A DNA stretch of 64,000 nucleotides from CAVWDU01 sp963753815 (GTDB taxonomy: Bacteria > Pseudomonadota > Gammaproteobacteria > Pseudomonadales > Halieaceae), in NCBI GenBank assembly GCA_963753815.1, contig CAVWDU010000004.1:310001-374000 (forward strand), read 5' to 3'. Shown piece by piece: positions 26,138 to 35,512 of this stretch. The stretch's first letter is position 1, and each line of letters opens with the position of its first letter. The notes below the pieces were generated by a model. It saw only the letters and a list, made by a program, of their open reading frames with translations, had not been told where the DNA came from and searched no databases. The translations under genes were made by a program, and so were the position numbers.

Positions 26138-26929
26138 GTGGCTGACTACGAGACTGTAACCGTCGAGCACGAGGACGGTATCGCGGTGGTTACCATGAAC
26201 CGCCCCGAGGCCCTGAATGCATTCAACGCGGCGCTGCGCCGTGAGCTCCTGTATGCCGTCCGTGAGGTCAACGACGACCCGGCGGTGAAGATCGCGGTAC
26301 TCACCGGGGCGGGACGCTGCTTCGGTGCTGGAGCCGATCTTCGCGAGGACACGGCGGCCGCTGATCCGCATTTTCGGGTCGAGGACCAGCTCAATGGCGA
26401 ATACAAGCCCATCATGGCGGCGATCAGCGATGCGCCACAGCCATGGATCAGCGCTGTTGCCGGTGCCGCCGCCGGGATTTCCAGCGCCTTTGCCATGGTC
26501 TGCGACCTCACTGTCATGGCCGGGAACGCCTACCTGTACCAGGCGTTTACCGCTATCGGCCTGATCCCGGACGGTGGTGCGACCTGGCACCTCACCCGCA
26601 CCCTCGGTAGAAAGCGGGCCTACGAGATGATCGTGAGCGGTGAGAAGGTGCCGGCGGAACGCTGCCTGCAACTGGGCCTGTGTAACCGTGTTGTGCCGCT
26701 GGATGACCTGATGCCGGCTACCCTGGACTGGGCGCGCGAGCTTGCCGCGAAGTCGCCGCTGTCGCTGCGTTATGCCAAGCATGCGGTGAATCTTGCCATG
26801 GAGATCAGCCAGGCTGACACGATCACCGAAGAGGCGCGCCTGCAACATATCTGCCTGACCAGCGAGGACGCCAGCGAGGGATTGGCGGCTTTCCTCGAAA
26901 AACGTGAGCCGCGCTGGCGTGGCCGCTGA
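26138..26929 (+). CDS. Enoyl-CoA hydratase/isomerase, PaaG-like
   Basis: This 263-residue crotonase-fold protein has the oxyanion loops GAGRCFGAGADL and GAAAGISSAFAM. The two glutamates of classical enoyl-CoA hydratase are missing: the first lies in GISSAFAM (no Glu) and the second is replaced in YQAFTAIG. An aspartate is kept in GLIPDGGATW (D145), the position used by PaaG-type enoyl-CoA isomerases. Isomerisation of a double bond is therefore a better guess than hydration. The start is GTG with a GGGAG ribosome site. It is the third gene of the acyl-CoA operon. Confidence 0.85.
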   Translation: MADYETVTVEHEDGIAVVTMNRPEALNAFNAALRRELLYAVREVNDDPAVKIAVLTGAGRCFGAGADLREDTAAADPHFRVEDQLNGEYKPIMAAISDAPQPWISAVAGAAAGISSAFAMVCDLTVMAGNAYLYQAFTAIGLIPDGGATWHLTRTLGRKRAYEMIVSGEKVPAERCLQLGLCNRVVPLDDLMPATLDWARELAAKSPLSLRYAKHAVNLAMEISQADTITEEARLQHICLTSEDASEGLAAFLEKREPRWRGR

Positions 26930-26978
26930 GGCGCGCCGGCGCCCGTGGTCACAGCGCGTCTGTCGCGGGTAGCGCAGC

Positions 26979-28505
26979 GTGGATTCCGATCACCGGCCTG
27001 AACTGGCCGCACTGTGGGAACGGCTCGCCAGGACGCTGGATGAGCAGCGCCAGGCGGCGGTGGCGAAACGTCACTCGCGGGGCTACCGAACCGCGCGTGA
27101 AAACCTCACTGACCTGGTAGACGAGGGCTCGTTCCAGGAATACGGGCAGCTCGCCGTGGCTGCCCAACGCCTGCGCAGGGACTACGGCGAGCTGCAGTCC
27201 GCGACCGCCGCCGACGGTATCATCACGGGTACCTGCACCATCAATGCAGCGACGGTTGGCACGGCGGCGGCCCAGGCCGCGGTCATTATCAACGACTACA
27301 CCGTACTCGCAGGCACCCAGGGCTTCTTCCATCACCGCAAGCTGGATCGTATCTGTGAACTGGCCCGCGACCTGGGTCTGCCGGTTGTGATGTATACCGA
27401 AGGCGGTGGCGGACGACCCGGGGACGATGACGTCAAGACACAGATCGCGGGCCTCAACGTCAGTTCTTTTGTCACCTGGGCAGCGCTGAGCGGGCGTGTA
27501 CCGAGGATTGCGGTCAACAACGGTTACTGTTTCGCCGGCAACGCCGCCCTCTTCGGTTGTGCCGACTTCAGGATCGCGACGCGCACTTCCTGGATCGGCA
27601 TGGCTGGTCCCGCGATGATCGAGGGCGGTGGCCTGGGCAGCTATTCCCCCGAGGAAATCGGCCCGGTGGACGTGCACGTGGAGAACGGAGTGGTCGACCT
27701 CGTGGCGGATGACGAGGCGCACGCAACCGCCCTGGCCAGGCAGCTCCTGGGTTACTTCCAGGGCCCGGTGCGGCGCTGGCGCGCCCTCGACCAGCAATCG
27801 CTGCGGACTGTTGTCCCACTCGAGCGGCGACTGGCTTACCCGGTGCGAAAAGTGCTCGAAACCGTTGCCGACGAGGGGTCTTACCTGGAACTTCGCCCGC
27901 GGTTCGGCCGCAGCGTCATCACCGGGTTCATGCGTCTCGAAGGCAGGGCGGTGGGAGTTATTGCCAGTGACTGCCAGCAGCTCGGCGGCGCCGTGGATTC
28001 AGAGGCGGCCGAAAAAGCCGCGTGGTTTATCGACCGCTGTGACGTTTTTGGATTACCTGTTGTTTCCTTTACCGATACGCCGGGCTTCATGGTCGGTCCC
28101 GACAACGAGCGCGAGGGCGCCGTGCGGCGGATGTCCACGCTGTTCCTGGTCGGCGCGAGGCTGCGGGTACCGGTGGTGGCGATCTTCCTGCGCCGGGGTT
28201 ACGGGTTGGGTGCCATGGCGCTGGTGGGCGGCAGTTTCCTGCGCCCGGTCTATGCCGCATCGTGGCCCGCGGGAGAGTTCGGCGGCATGGGCCTGGAAGG
28301 TGCTGTCCGGCTGGGATACCGCAAGGAGCTGGCGGCGGTGGAAGATCCCGTTGAGAGAGAGCGCCTCTTCGACCGGTTGGTAGCCCACGCGTACGAGATC
28401 GGTCAGGCCACCGAGGCGGCCAGCCACCTGGAGATCGACGCGGTGATTGATCCGGCAGACACGCGGGCGGTGCTGGTGCGGGCGCTGGCCAGTGCCGGCA
28501 TTTGA
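26979..28505 (+). CDS. Acyl-CoA carboxyltransferase-domain protein
   Basis: This 508-residue protein has the two crotonase-like halves of an acyl-CoA carboxylase carboxyltransferase (N-half about 60-240, C-half about 290-500), as in the beta subunits of propionyl- and methylcrotonyl-CoA carboxylases and related decarboxylases. Glycine-rich motifs include GGGGRPGDDD, MAGPAMIEGGGLG and FTDTPGFMVG. No biotin carboxylase or biotin carrier gene is nearby, so it must use subunits from elsewhere or act without biotin. The start is GTG, 49 bases after the isomerase gene, with a weak ribosome site. Its substrate is unknown. Confidence 0.83.
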   Translation: MDSDHRPELAALWERLARTLDEQRQAAVAKRHSRGYRTARENLTDLVDEGSFQEYGQLAVAAQRLRRDYGELQSATAADGIITGTCTINAATVGTAAAQAAVIINDYTVLAGTQGFFHHRKLDRICELARDLGLPVVMYTEGGGGRPGDDDVKTQIAGLNVSSFVTWAALSGRVPRIAVNNGYCFAGNAALFGCADFRIATRTSWIGMAGPAMIEGGGLGSYSPEEIGPVDVHVENGVVDLVADDEAHATALARQLLGYFQGPVRRWRALDQQSLRTVVPLERRLAYPVRKVLETVADEGSYLELRPRFGRSVITGFMRLEGRAVGVIASDCQQLGGAVDSEAAEKAAWFIDRCDVFGLPVVSFTDTPGFMVGPDNEREGAVRRMSTLFLVGARLRVPVVAIFLRRGYGLGAMALVGGSFLRPVYAASWPAGEFGGMGLEGAVRLGYRKELAAVEDPVERERLFDRLVAHAYEIGQATEAASHLEIDAVIDPADTRAVLVRALASAGI

Positions 28506-28543
28506 AACCTGGTGTTGGCGCCGCGCGCCGGGCGAACACGAGT

Positions 28544-31354
28544 TCAGGTGGTGATGATCAGTCGCAGGGCCTGTAATTGCAGCTTGGCGTGGCGTATGTG
28601 CAGGGCACATTCCTCGATGCGGTGTTGCAGGTAGGCGATCTCTTCGTCGCGAATCGACGGGTTGATACGCTGCAACTGGCGCAGGCGCTCCAGCTCCGCC
28701 GTGAGCGATGCCCGCATATCGCTTTCGGCGCGGTCGATCACCTCGTCGAGCCTCTGCCCGGCTTGTTTCCCCGCCAGGGTCATCTTGGCCTCCACCTCAT
28801 CGTGAACCTGTTTGATGATAGCCACTGCAGTGGATTTCTGGACGCGCTCGACCAGGTCGTTCAAGCGTTGGTGCGGTACCAGTTCCGCCAGGTTCTTGCC
28901 GCGGGCATCCACCAGCAGTCGCATCGGCGAGAGCGGCAGGAATCGCTCCACCTCCAGTGCCCGGGGCGCGACGCAATTCACGGTATACAGGGTTTCCAGC
29001 AGCATCGTCCCCGGCGCGATGCCGCGCAGGCGGATGGTGCCGATGGCGGCGTTACCGAGTTCGGTCGAATGCACCATGTCCATCGCCTCGGCGATCATGG
29101 GGTGTTCCCAGGTGAGAAAGGCCATGTCTTCGCGGGCGAGTGCCTGTTCCCGGCTGAAGGTCACGGTTGTCCCCTCACTGTCGACGTGGGGGAAATGGCC
29201 TGTGAGCATATGGTCGGACGGGCGTAACACCAACGCCTGTTCCGAGTGAAATTCCGTGTCCACGCCATAGGCCTCGCAGAGTGCTTCCAGGTAATCCTGC
29301 AGCGTGTCCTGCAGCTCTCCCGCGTGAATGCGGGCAATGATCTCCGCGGCCACTTCCGGCTTGCAGGAGTTGCGCTCCAGCAGCCGATCACGACCCTCCC
29401 GCAGTTCGGCGCGGGTGCGCGCCGTGAACTCGGCGGTATCCACGAGCAGTGCGTCGAAGTCTTCGTCACGCAGCTGCAGCTGCCGGTCGAGGCGTTCGCG
29501 GAAATACTCGAAAATCACCGTGCCGGCCGAACAGCTCGTCTGGAACAGGTCCATGCCGCGGTGATACCAGTCGAGCAGGGTTTCCTGTGCAGTTCCCGCG
29601 AGGTAGGGCACGTGGATGTGCACTTCGCTGCCCTGTCCTATGCGGTCGAGCCGGCCGATGCGCTGTTCCAGCAGGTCGGGATTCAGCGGCAGGTCAAACA
29701 GCACGAGGTGACGGGCGAACTGGAAATTGCGCCCCTCGCTGCCGATTTCCGAGCAGACCAGGGTCTGGGCGCCGCTGACCTCATCGGCGAAGTAGGCGGC
29801 GGCCCGGTCGCGCTCGATGATGGAAAGCCCCTCGTAGAAGGCCGCCGAGCGAATTCCCGCGCGCAGGTGCAGGTAATGCTCCAGCGCCACCGCAGTAGCT
29901 GCATGCGCGCAAATCACGAGTACTTTGTCCGGTCGCAGGCCTTTCAGTGTCTGCTCCAGCCAGTCGACCCTGGGGTCGACTTCCAGCCAGTCCTCGCCGG
30001 GACTGGCGAGCTCCGGGCAGAGCCTTACAGCAATAGCCGCGGAAGCCTTGGCATCGGTGGCAGGCGGCTCCAGCGGGTAGCGATGAAGTATCCTCGCCGG
30101 AAAACCACCGACGGCGGCGCGGGTGTTGCGAAACAGGACCCTGCCGGTGCCGTGCCGGTCGAGAATCTGGTCGATGATGTCACCGGCCGGCAATTCCGGG
30201 TCGATATCGCCCGGCAGCGTGTCCGGCTTTTGCCCTGATTCCAGCGCATCGGCGAGGTCACTCCACTGGCGGTATTGTGCCTCCTCGCGAATGAATTCAT
30301 CGAGGCTGTGAAAGCGGTGCGAATCCAGCAGGCGCAGCCGCGCAAAGTGGCTCGCCTGGCCCACCTGCTCCGGCGTCGCTGTAATCAGCATCAGCCCCCG
30401 GGCGGCTTCGCCGAGCTGTTCAACCAGTCGGTAAGCCTCGCTGGCCGCGTCCTCGGTCCAGTACAGGTGGTGCGCTTCATCGACCACCACGAGATCCCAG
30501 TCGGCGGCCAGCGCAAGGCTGCCCAGTGCGCGGTCCTCGACCAGCAGGTCAGTACTGCACAGTACCAGCTGCTCTGTTTCAAAAGGATTATCGGCGGCTT
30601 CCGGCGGATCGGTACCGGGCTCGTCGGCGTCCTCGCCGGCACCTGTCATGGCCGCCAGCCGTTCGGCAGAAAAGAGCGCGAAGGCCAGGTTGAACCGGCG
30701 CAACATTTCTACCAGCCACTGGTGCAGCAGGCTGGGAGGAACGAGGACAAGCACCCGGCTGGCGCGACCGGTCAGCAATTGCTGGTGAATGATCATCCCC
30801 GCCTCGATCGTCTTGCCAAGGCCGACCTCGTCGGCGAGTAGCACGCGAGGTGCGTGGCGCTTCCCCACTTCACTGGCGATGTACACCTGGTGCGGCAGCA
30901 GGTCGGTCCGGGTTCCCAGCAGGCCCCGGGTCGATGAACGCTGCAGTCGGTCGGCGTGCTCGAAGGTTGCCACGCGCAGGGCGAAATCACTGTTGCTGTC
31001 GAACTGACCGTTGAGCAGCCGTTGCTGGGGCGTGGTCAGTTGCACGAAGGCGTCGAGCTCGAGCTCGGATATCGTCACTTCGCGCTCGTGGTGATCTATC
31101 CCTGTGTAAAGGAGCAGGCCCTGTTGCTCGGTGACACGATCTACCTTGAACTCGATACCGGCCACGGTCGCGACCAGGTCACCGGGCTTGAACCGCAGGC
31201 GTGTGAGCGGGGCATTGGCGGTGGCATAGGTGCGTTCCTCGCCAACCGCGGGGAAACTGACGGTCACCCTCCGTGGCTCGACTTCGACAATGACGCCCAG
31301 GCCCAGTTGCGCGTCTGCGTGGCTGACCCAGCGTTGTCCAATCAGGTATTCCAT
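28544..31354 (-). CDS. rapA: RNA polymerase-associated ATPase RapA
   Basis: This 936-residue Swi2/Snf2-type ATPase matches RapA (HepA), which binds RNA polymerase and helps recycle it after termination. The N-terminal Tudor-like region starts at MEYLIGQRW. Walker A is DEVGLGKTIEAG near 170-181 and the DEAH box VVVDEAHHL near 286-294. The second helicase lobe includes SEIGSEGRNFQFARHLVLFD and QRIGRLDRIGQ. The C-terminal RapA-specific domain is complete, and the total length is close to the 968 residues of E. coli RapA. The gene is convergent with the carboxyltransferase gene and stands alone. Confidence 0.96.
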   Translation of the reverse strand: MEYLIGQRWVSHADAQLGLGVIVEVEPRRVTVSFPAVGEERTYATANAPLTRLRFKPGDLVATVAGIEFKVDRVTEQQGLLLYTGIDHHEREVTISELELDAFVQLTTPQQRLLNGQFDSNSDFALRVATFEHADRLQRSSTRGLLGTRTDLLPHQVYIASEVGKRHAPRVLLADEVGLGKTIEAGMIIHQQLLTGRASRVLVLVPPSLLHQWLVEMLRRFNLAFALFSAERLAAMTGAGEDADEPGTDPPEAADNPFETEQLVLCSTDLLVEDRALGSLALAADWDLVVVDEAHHLYWTEDAASEAYRLVEQLGEAARGLMLITATPEQVGQASHFARLRLLDSHRFHSLDEFIREEAQYRQWSDLADALESGQKPDTLPGDIDPELPAGDIIDQILDRHGTGRVLFRNTRAAVGGFPARILHRYPLEPPATDAKASAAIAVRLCPELASPGEDWLEVDPRVDWLEQTLKGLRPDKVLVICAHAATAVALEHYLHLRAGIRSAAFYEGLSIIERDRAAAYFADEVSGAQTLVCSEIGSEGRNFQFARHLVLFDLPLNPDLLEQRIGRLDRIGQGSEVHIHVPYLAGTAQETLLDWYHRGMDLFQTSCSAGTVIFEYFRERLDRQLQLRDEDFDALLVDTAEFTARTRAELREGRDRLLERNSCKPEVAAEIIARIHAGELQDTLQDYLEALCEAYGVDTEFHSEQALVLRPSDHMLTGHFPHVDSEGTTVTFSREQALAREDMAFLTWEHPMIAEAMDMVHSTELGNAAIGTIRLRGIAPGTMLLETLYTVNCVAPRALEVERFLPLSPMRLLVDARGKNLAELVPHQRLNDLVERVQKSTAVAIIKQVHDEVEAKMTLAGKQAGQRLDEVIDRAESDMRASLTAELERLRQLQRINPSIRDEEIAYLQHRIEECALHIRHAKLQLQALRLIITT

Positions 31355-31615
31355 TGCGTAGCGTTCACTGTCCTGGTCAGCGCGCCCGGCCGGCGCAGGC
31401 TAGCCGCCTGCTGGAAAACTCCCAGCCGGCAGGATTTGGCGCGAAAAAGCGGCTCAAAATCCTCATATGCAGCCGTGTACACTGCGGTCTTTCGCCTGGT
31501 TTGCCTTGTCTCGCACTCGCCAGCGCCTCGTTCGACGGGCTACGGGTCGGGTGGGGCAGTTTAGCACCTAAAATGCACGCGGTCCCGGCGACCGGGACGC
31601 CCATGCCGGCGACGA

Positions 31616-32431
31616 TCATGCGTGCCCGTGGAAAAAAAGCTGCTGGCTGTTCCGGTAGGCGGCCTTCAGTAAAATCTCGACGTCGATGGCCTTGACCTCA
31701 GCGATTTTCTCCGCGATGAAGGGCAGGTAGTACGGTGCGTTGGGCCTGCCGCGGTAGGGCACCGGCGTAAGATAGGGCGCATCAGTCTCCAGCAGCAGCT
31801 GCTCAACCGGTGTGGCCGCGACGACGTCGCGGACGTTATCGGCCCGGTTGAATGTCGTGATCCCGTTGAAGCCCAGCGCAAACCCCTCCGCGAGGCAGAA
31901 TTCGGCCAGGGCCATGCCGGAGGTGAAGCTGTGGATCACGCCTTTCCTGGAGAGCCCGCTACTGAAGTTTGCCAGGATACTACGGGTGTCCTCGTCGGCG
32001 TCGCGGGTGTGAATAACGACCGGCATTTCAAGGTCCGTGGCCAGCTGTAGCTGTTGTTCGAACGCCCTTCGCTGGGCAGAGCGCTGGGCATGGTCGTAGT
32101 AGTAGTCGAGGCCGATCTCGCCGATGGCAACGATTCGCGGGTCGGCGGCATGCGTACGAATCTGGCTGGCCACGCCCGTGTCGAAGGTCTCTGCTTCGTG
32201 GGGATGCACGCCCTGTGTTCCCCAGATCGTGTCGCTGCACCGGGTAAGTCGCATGACCTTGTCGAGATTGCCGGGCGAAACGGCGATGGTGATGATCTGC
32301 TCGACCCCCACCTCCGCCGAGCGGGCGAGAGTGGCCGCAAGCGTATCCTCGTCGAGGTAGTCCAGGTGACAGTGGGTTTCGATGATGGGTGTCTGAAACC
32401 TGGGGATGTCGCGTTTTTTGTTGCCGCTCAT
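31616..32431 (-). CDS. TatD-family metal-dependent hydrolase
   Basis: This 271-residue TIM-barrel hydrolase belongs to the TatD family of magnesium-dependent deoxyribonucleases. Metal ligands are seen in THCHLDYLD near the start, GEIGLDYYY, VIHTRDADED, HSFTSG and the late LLETDAPYL. The first motif reads ETHCH where most relatives have DTHCH. The open frame runs 120 codons further upstream, but that part is low-complexity and unlike the family, so I chose the ATG at 32431. The gene lies about 260 bases upstream of rapA on the same strand. Confidence 0.9.
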   Translation of the reverse strand: MSGNKKRDIPRFQTPIIETHCHLDYLDEDTLAATLARSAEVGVEQIITIAVSPGNLDKVMRLTRCSDTIWGTQGVHPHEAETFDTGVASQIRTHAADPRIVAIGEIGLDYYYDHAQRSAQRRAFEQQLQLATDLEMPVVIHTRDADEDTRSILANFSSGLSRKGVIHSFTSGMALAEFCLAEGFALGFNGITTFNRADNVRDVVAATPVEQLLLETDAPYLTPVPYRGRPNAPYYLPFIAEKIAEVKAIDVEILLKAAYRNSQQLFFHGHA

Positions 32432-32544
32432 TGATTCAGCCCGACTAACGGGGAGGGTTTTTGCCGTTGGTGCTGGCACCTTTGCCGACATAGGGTGAGC
32501 GGCGCAGGCAGTCGTTATATCATTGAAGCCAGGAGTAAGCCAGA

Positions 32545-33924
32545 GTGGGTAAACGGATGGTGTATGACGGTAAGGCTGATAGTCCGCGGGAGCGCGGGGC
32601 GCACCGTGTTTCGCGGACACTGGCCCTGTGGGTGGCTGTTGGCCTGCTGGCCCTGCAACCCGGTACAGGACAGACTGCAGGGGCGGCCTACGGAGAGCAA
32701 TACGTCCGCCTGGGCCAGGTGTGGGCCGACGGGCGCCCGGGCGGCGAGCGCCAGGGTGCCGGCGGCGACCAGCGTGAAGCGGCGGGAACACCGCCGGCCG
32801 AACGGGCCGCCTACGGGCAGCTGATCGAGAGCCTTGAAGTGGATGAGGGACCCTATGCCGCCGCTCTCGCCGAGCCGCTGACGGGCCTCGCGCGTCACTT
32901 CCGTGACCAGGGTGATTTCGAGCAGGCGGAGCGCCTGTACCAGAGAGCCCTGCACGTGGTCAGGGTCAACGACGGCCTCACCCACACCCGGCAACTGCCT
33001 CTGGTGCGAGAACTGCTGGACACCTATCGCGCGGCGGGCGATATGCAGAAACTCGACGATCGCTACGATTATTTCTTTCGACTTTACGGTCAGGGCCGGC
33101 CACCTTTCACCGAGACGCGTCTGCGCGCGGCGGTGGAATACCTGCGGTGGCAGCGCGAGGCCCTGCGCAGCGATTTCGCGCGAGATGACAACCGCCGCCT
33201 GTTATCGCTGTATACCCTCAATGAAGAGTTGCTGGAAGCGGTGGAACTCGACGCCGGCGTCGACTACACCTGGTATCGCCAGCTGGTGCTCAGCCAGGTA
33301 CGCAACCTCTACCTCGTGCAGGCGCGCATCGCCCCCAAAATCGAGGAGATCGGGCTGGTCCACTACAACCCCATGGCATCACCGGGCACGGGCATGTTCG
33401 GAGCGGAAAATTTCGAGGAAACCCGCCTGGAGACGATCCAGCGCAATGTTGTTGCACGCGGCGCCACACTGTTGGAGACGCTGATCGACAGGGCGGCCCC
33501 CGAGGGTGTCGTGGCGCAGGGCAATGCGCGCCTCGAACTGGCTGACTGGTATCAGTGGAATGGTTCGACGACCAGGGCCCGTGGTCTCTACGCGGAGGTG
33601 GCGGCATCGTTGTCCGAGGCGGGCGAGTACAGGTTGCTGGATTTCTGGCTGGGCAGCCCGGTCGAGCTGCCGGATAACGGCGCATTCTGGCAACCCCGTC
33701 GCCTTGCGGAAAAGGAGCAGCGGGTGGCTCTGGTCGCGCGCTTTGATGTAACCGCTTCCGGTAGGGCGCGTCAGGTGGCGGCCCTGGCGGATAAGGAGGC
33801 AGACGAGTCGGCGGCCAGGAGGCTGCGTCGGGAAATCTCCGACACCGTTTTCAGGCCGCGTTTCCGCAGCGGGGTGGCCGAAGCGGTCAGCAACCTGGAA
33901 GTCACCTACGAGGTGATGGACTAG
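32545..33924 (+). CDS. Exported TPR protein of unknown function, paralogue 1
   Basis: This 459-residue protein has a signal peptide (hydrophobic about 26-37, cleavage near GQTAGA), then helical repeats resembling tetratricopeptides at about 100-160, where FEQAERLYQRAL is TPR-like, and again near 335-375. A C-terminal domain follows (about 395-459) with FRPRFRSG, which recalls the TonB C-terminal fold of exported proteins. It is clearly related to the protein at 48464-49765: both share an EPLT segment, a WQREALR motif, LADWYQWN and the FRPR end. The start is GTG with an AGGAG ribosome site 9 bases away. Its 3' end overlaps the convergent methyltransferase gene by four bases. I do not know its function. 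Confidence 0.7.
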   Translation: MGKRMVYDGKADSPRERGAHRVSRTLALWVAVGLLALQPGTGQTAGAAYGEQYVRLGQVWADGRPGGERQGAGGDQREAAGTPPAERAAYGQLIESLEVDEGPYAAALAEPLTGLARHFRDQGDFEQAERLYQRALHVVRVNDGLTHTRQLPLVRELLDTYRAAGDMQKLDDRYDYFFRLYGQGRPPFTETRLRAAVEYLRWQREALRSDFARDDNRRLLSLYTLNEELLEAVELDAGVDYTWYRQLVLSQVRNLYLVQARIAPKIEEIGLVHYNPMASPGTGMFGAENFEETRLETIQRNVVARGATLLETLIDRAAPEGVVAQGNARLELADWYQWNGSTTRARGLYAEVAASLSEAGEYRLLDFWLGSPVELPDNGAFWQPRRLAEKEQRVALVARFDVTASGRARQVAALADKEADESAARRLRREISDTVFRPRFRSGVAEAVSNLEVTYEVMD

Positions 33925-34538
33925 GCGTTTTCCAACACCATGATGGCGCCACTTGCCTTGACGCCTCGCCGGGTACTCCAGTCGACGATTTCCGCGCAGT
34001 GCCGGTCGACGCAGCGCTCGGCCATTTCCTGGAATGTGGGTCGTCCAGGATCGGCAATCAGGATTTTTTTTACGCCGGCTTTGACGGCGCGGTTGACCAG
34101 GTTGTAGACGGGATTGACCAGCTCGTCCCAGAAGCAGATGTCGGCCGCGATCAGCATGTCGTAGTTCGACAGCTGTTTTTTGCTGATTTTTTCGAAGCGG
34201 GTCACCAACGGCTCGGTTGCCACTTTGTTCAGGTCGGCAACGACGTCGAGGAAGGGGAACACGTCCGGGTCGGCGTCAGCGGATGTCACCCTGGCGTCGT
34301 AGCGCTGTGCACACCAGATGCCTGCGATACCCCAGCCGCAGCCAACGTCGAGTACGGTGCCTGCGTGTTCCGGTGGATTGCGTTTGAGATAGTCGATCAG
34401 CAGGCAACTGGATTTCCACAGTTTGGTGCCGTGGATGGAGGGCTGGGCACCGTTTCGCTTTGCCTTGCGAATGTCGGGGTGGGCGCTGGTCGGCATGATG
34501 ACGCCCCGGAATTTGTGCGTGGTCGGGCTTTTGGCCAT
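33921..34538 (-). CDS. Class I SAM-dependent methyltransferase
   Basis: This 205-residue protein has a Rossmann-fold methyltransferase core. SAM-binding motif I is VLDVGCGWG near residue 65, and the acidic end of strand 2 is SADADPDV. It resembles the Methyltransf_16/lysine-methyltransferase-like group, whose members modify small molecules or proteins; the target here is unknown. A MLIAADICFWDEL segment takes the place of the usual DxxY-type motif. It is convergent with the preceding TPR gene. A 331-base gap with no gene separates it from the disrupted tetR. Confidence 0.8.
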   Translation of the reverse strand: MAKSPTTHKFRGVIMPTSAHPDIRKAKRNGAQPSIHGTKLWKSSCLLIDYLKRNPPEHAGTVLDVGCGWGIAGIWCAQRYDARVTSADADPDVFPFLDVVADLNKVATEPLVTRFEKISKKQLSNYDMLIAADICFWDELVNPVYNLVNRAVKAGVKKILIADPGRPTFQEMAERCVDRHCAEIVDWSTRRGVKASGAIMVLENA

Positions 34539-34869
34539 AGACGGCGATGTCCTCGGATGTTGGGTGGATTTTCATGTTCCGACGCCGCCGCAGGGGCTCG
34601 CCGGCTGCGCCCGGCGCAAGCATGCACTGTCTGTGCATCTCAGGCAAGTTTAACCGCTTTTTCGACGACAAACGGCGCAGAATCCGGCCCCGGGACTCTC
34701 TACGGCCCGATGATAACTGACGACCAGAGATGTTATTTTTCCCGTGCAAGGGCCAGGGGAATGTGCGACGCTGTAGCGGGTGGCTGCAGGGCGTTTGCAG
34801 CGGTGACTCCGGTCCTGCTCCCCGCTTTCGCATTCCGGCTATGCGTCGATGAGTGGTACGGAGGAAGTC
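34539..34869. other. Intergenic region, no gene recognised
   Basis: This 331-base gap between the leftward methyltransferase gene and the rightward tetR holds no supported coding frame, tRNA or repeat. It should contain both promoters. A GGAGG ribosome site at its right end (34860-34864) supports translation of tetR from 34870. Confidence 0.5.
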
Positions 34870-35510
34870 ATGGTTGCAATCAGGCGTCAGGTTGAATTGC
34901 TCGAAAAAAACCGGCCGCGTCAGGCTCGGGCCAAGCGTACTTACGAAGGCATTCTTGCCGCGGCCGCCGAGTTGTTATTGGAAGTCGGCGTCGAGCGGAT
35001 TTCGACCAACCTGATTGCCGAACGGGCGGGAGTGACTGTTCCGCGCTCTACCGCTACTTTCCCAACAAATACTCTGTTCTGCACGCCCTGGGCACATTGC
35101 TGATGGATCGCCAGAATGAGGTGTTCAGTGACTGGTTTGCGGCGCAGTCCGCCACCGGACAGCTGCTGGACAGCGTCTACGACGTGTTGAAGAGCACCTA
35201 CGATGTGACACGTGAACAGACTGCGGGTCTGGAGATTGTCCAGTCGCTGCGCGCGGTGGCACCGCTGCAGCAATTGCGCCTGGAATCCCACGAGGTCGTC
35301 TCCCGGCAGTTCGCAACTGCCGCCGCCGAGCTGCTCGGCGATCCGGTCGACGATCTGCTGGTATTGCGGGCGCGGGTGTCCGTAGAGACCGGGTACTCGG
35401 TGGTCGAAATGGCTCTTGAGGAGAACGCCTCGATGGCACACGGGATTCTCTCCGAGGGCGCCAGCATGATCCGCAGTTACTGGCTGAACATCCTCACCAG
35501 CAAGGACTAG
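34870..35510 (+). pseudogene. TetR-family regulator, frameshifted
   Basis: Two open frames together encode one TetR regulator. The first (34870 on) gives the N-terminal helix-turn-helix up to LIAERAGVTVP. At about 35041-35045 the frame shifts, and the continuing protein (ALYRYFPNKYSVLHALG, then MDRQNEVF to SYWLNILTSKD) is read one base over. Adding a single base within CCGCG restores the typical TetR sequence. The first frame ends at 35103 if the shift is real, leaving only the start of the DNA-binding domain. A sequencing or assembly error is equally possible. The start at 34870 has a GGAGG ribosome site. It would otherwise be about 213 residues long. Confidence 0.75.
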
Positions 35511-35512
35511 AC

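Noticed and set aside
28506..28543. Terminator between the convergent carboxyltransferase and rapA genes
   Set aside because: No stem with a T run on either strand in this 38-base gap.
29246..30238. 330-codon open frame opposite rapA
   Set aside because: Lies wholly within rapA on the other strand, with no domain seen.
32432..32791. 120-codon upstream extension of the TatD frame
   Set aside because: Arg/Pro-rich, unlike TatD, and overlaps the start of the opposite TPR gene.
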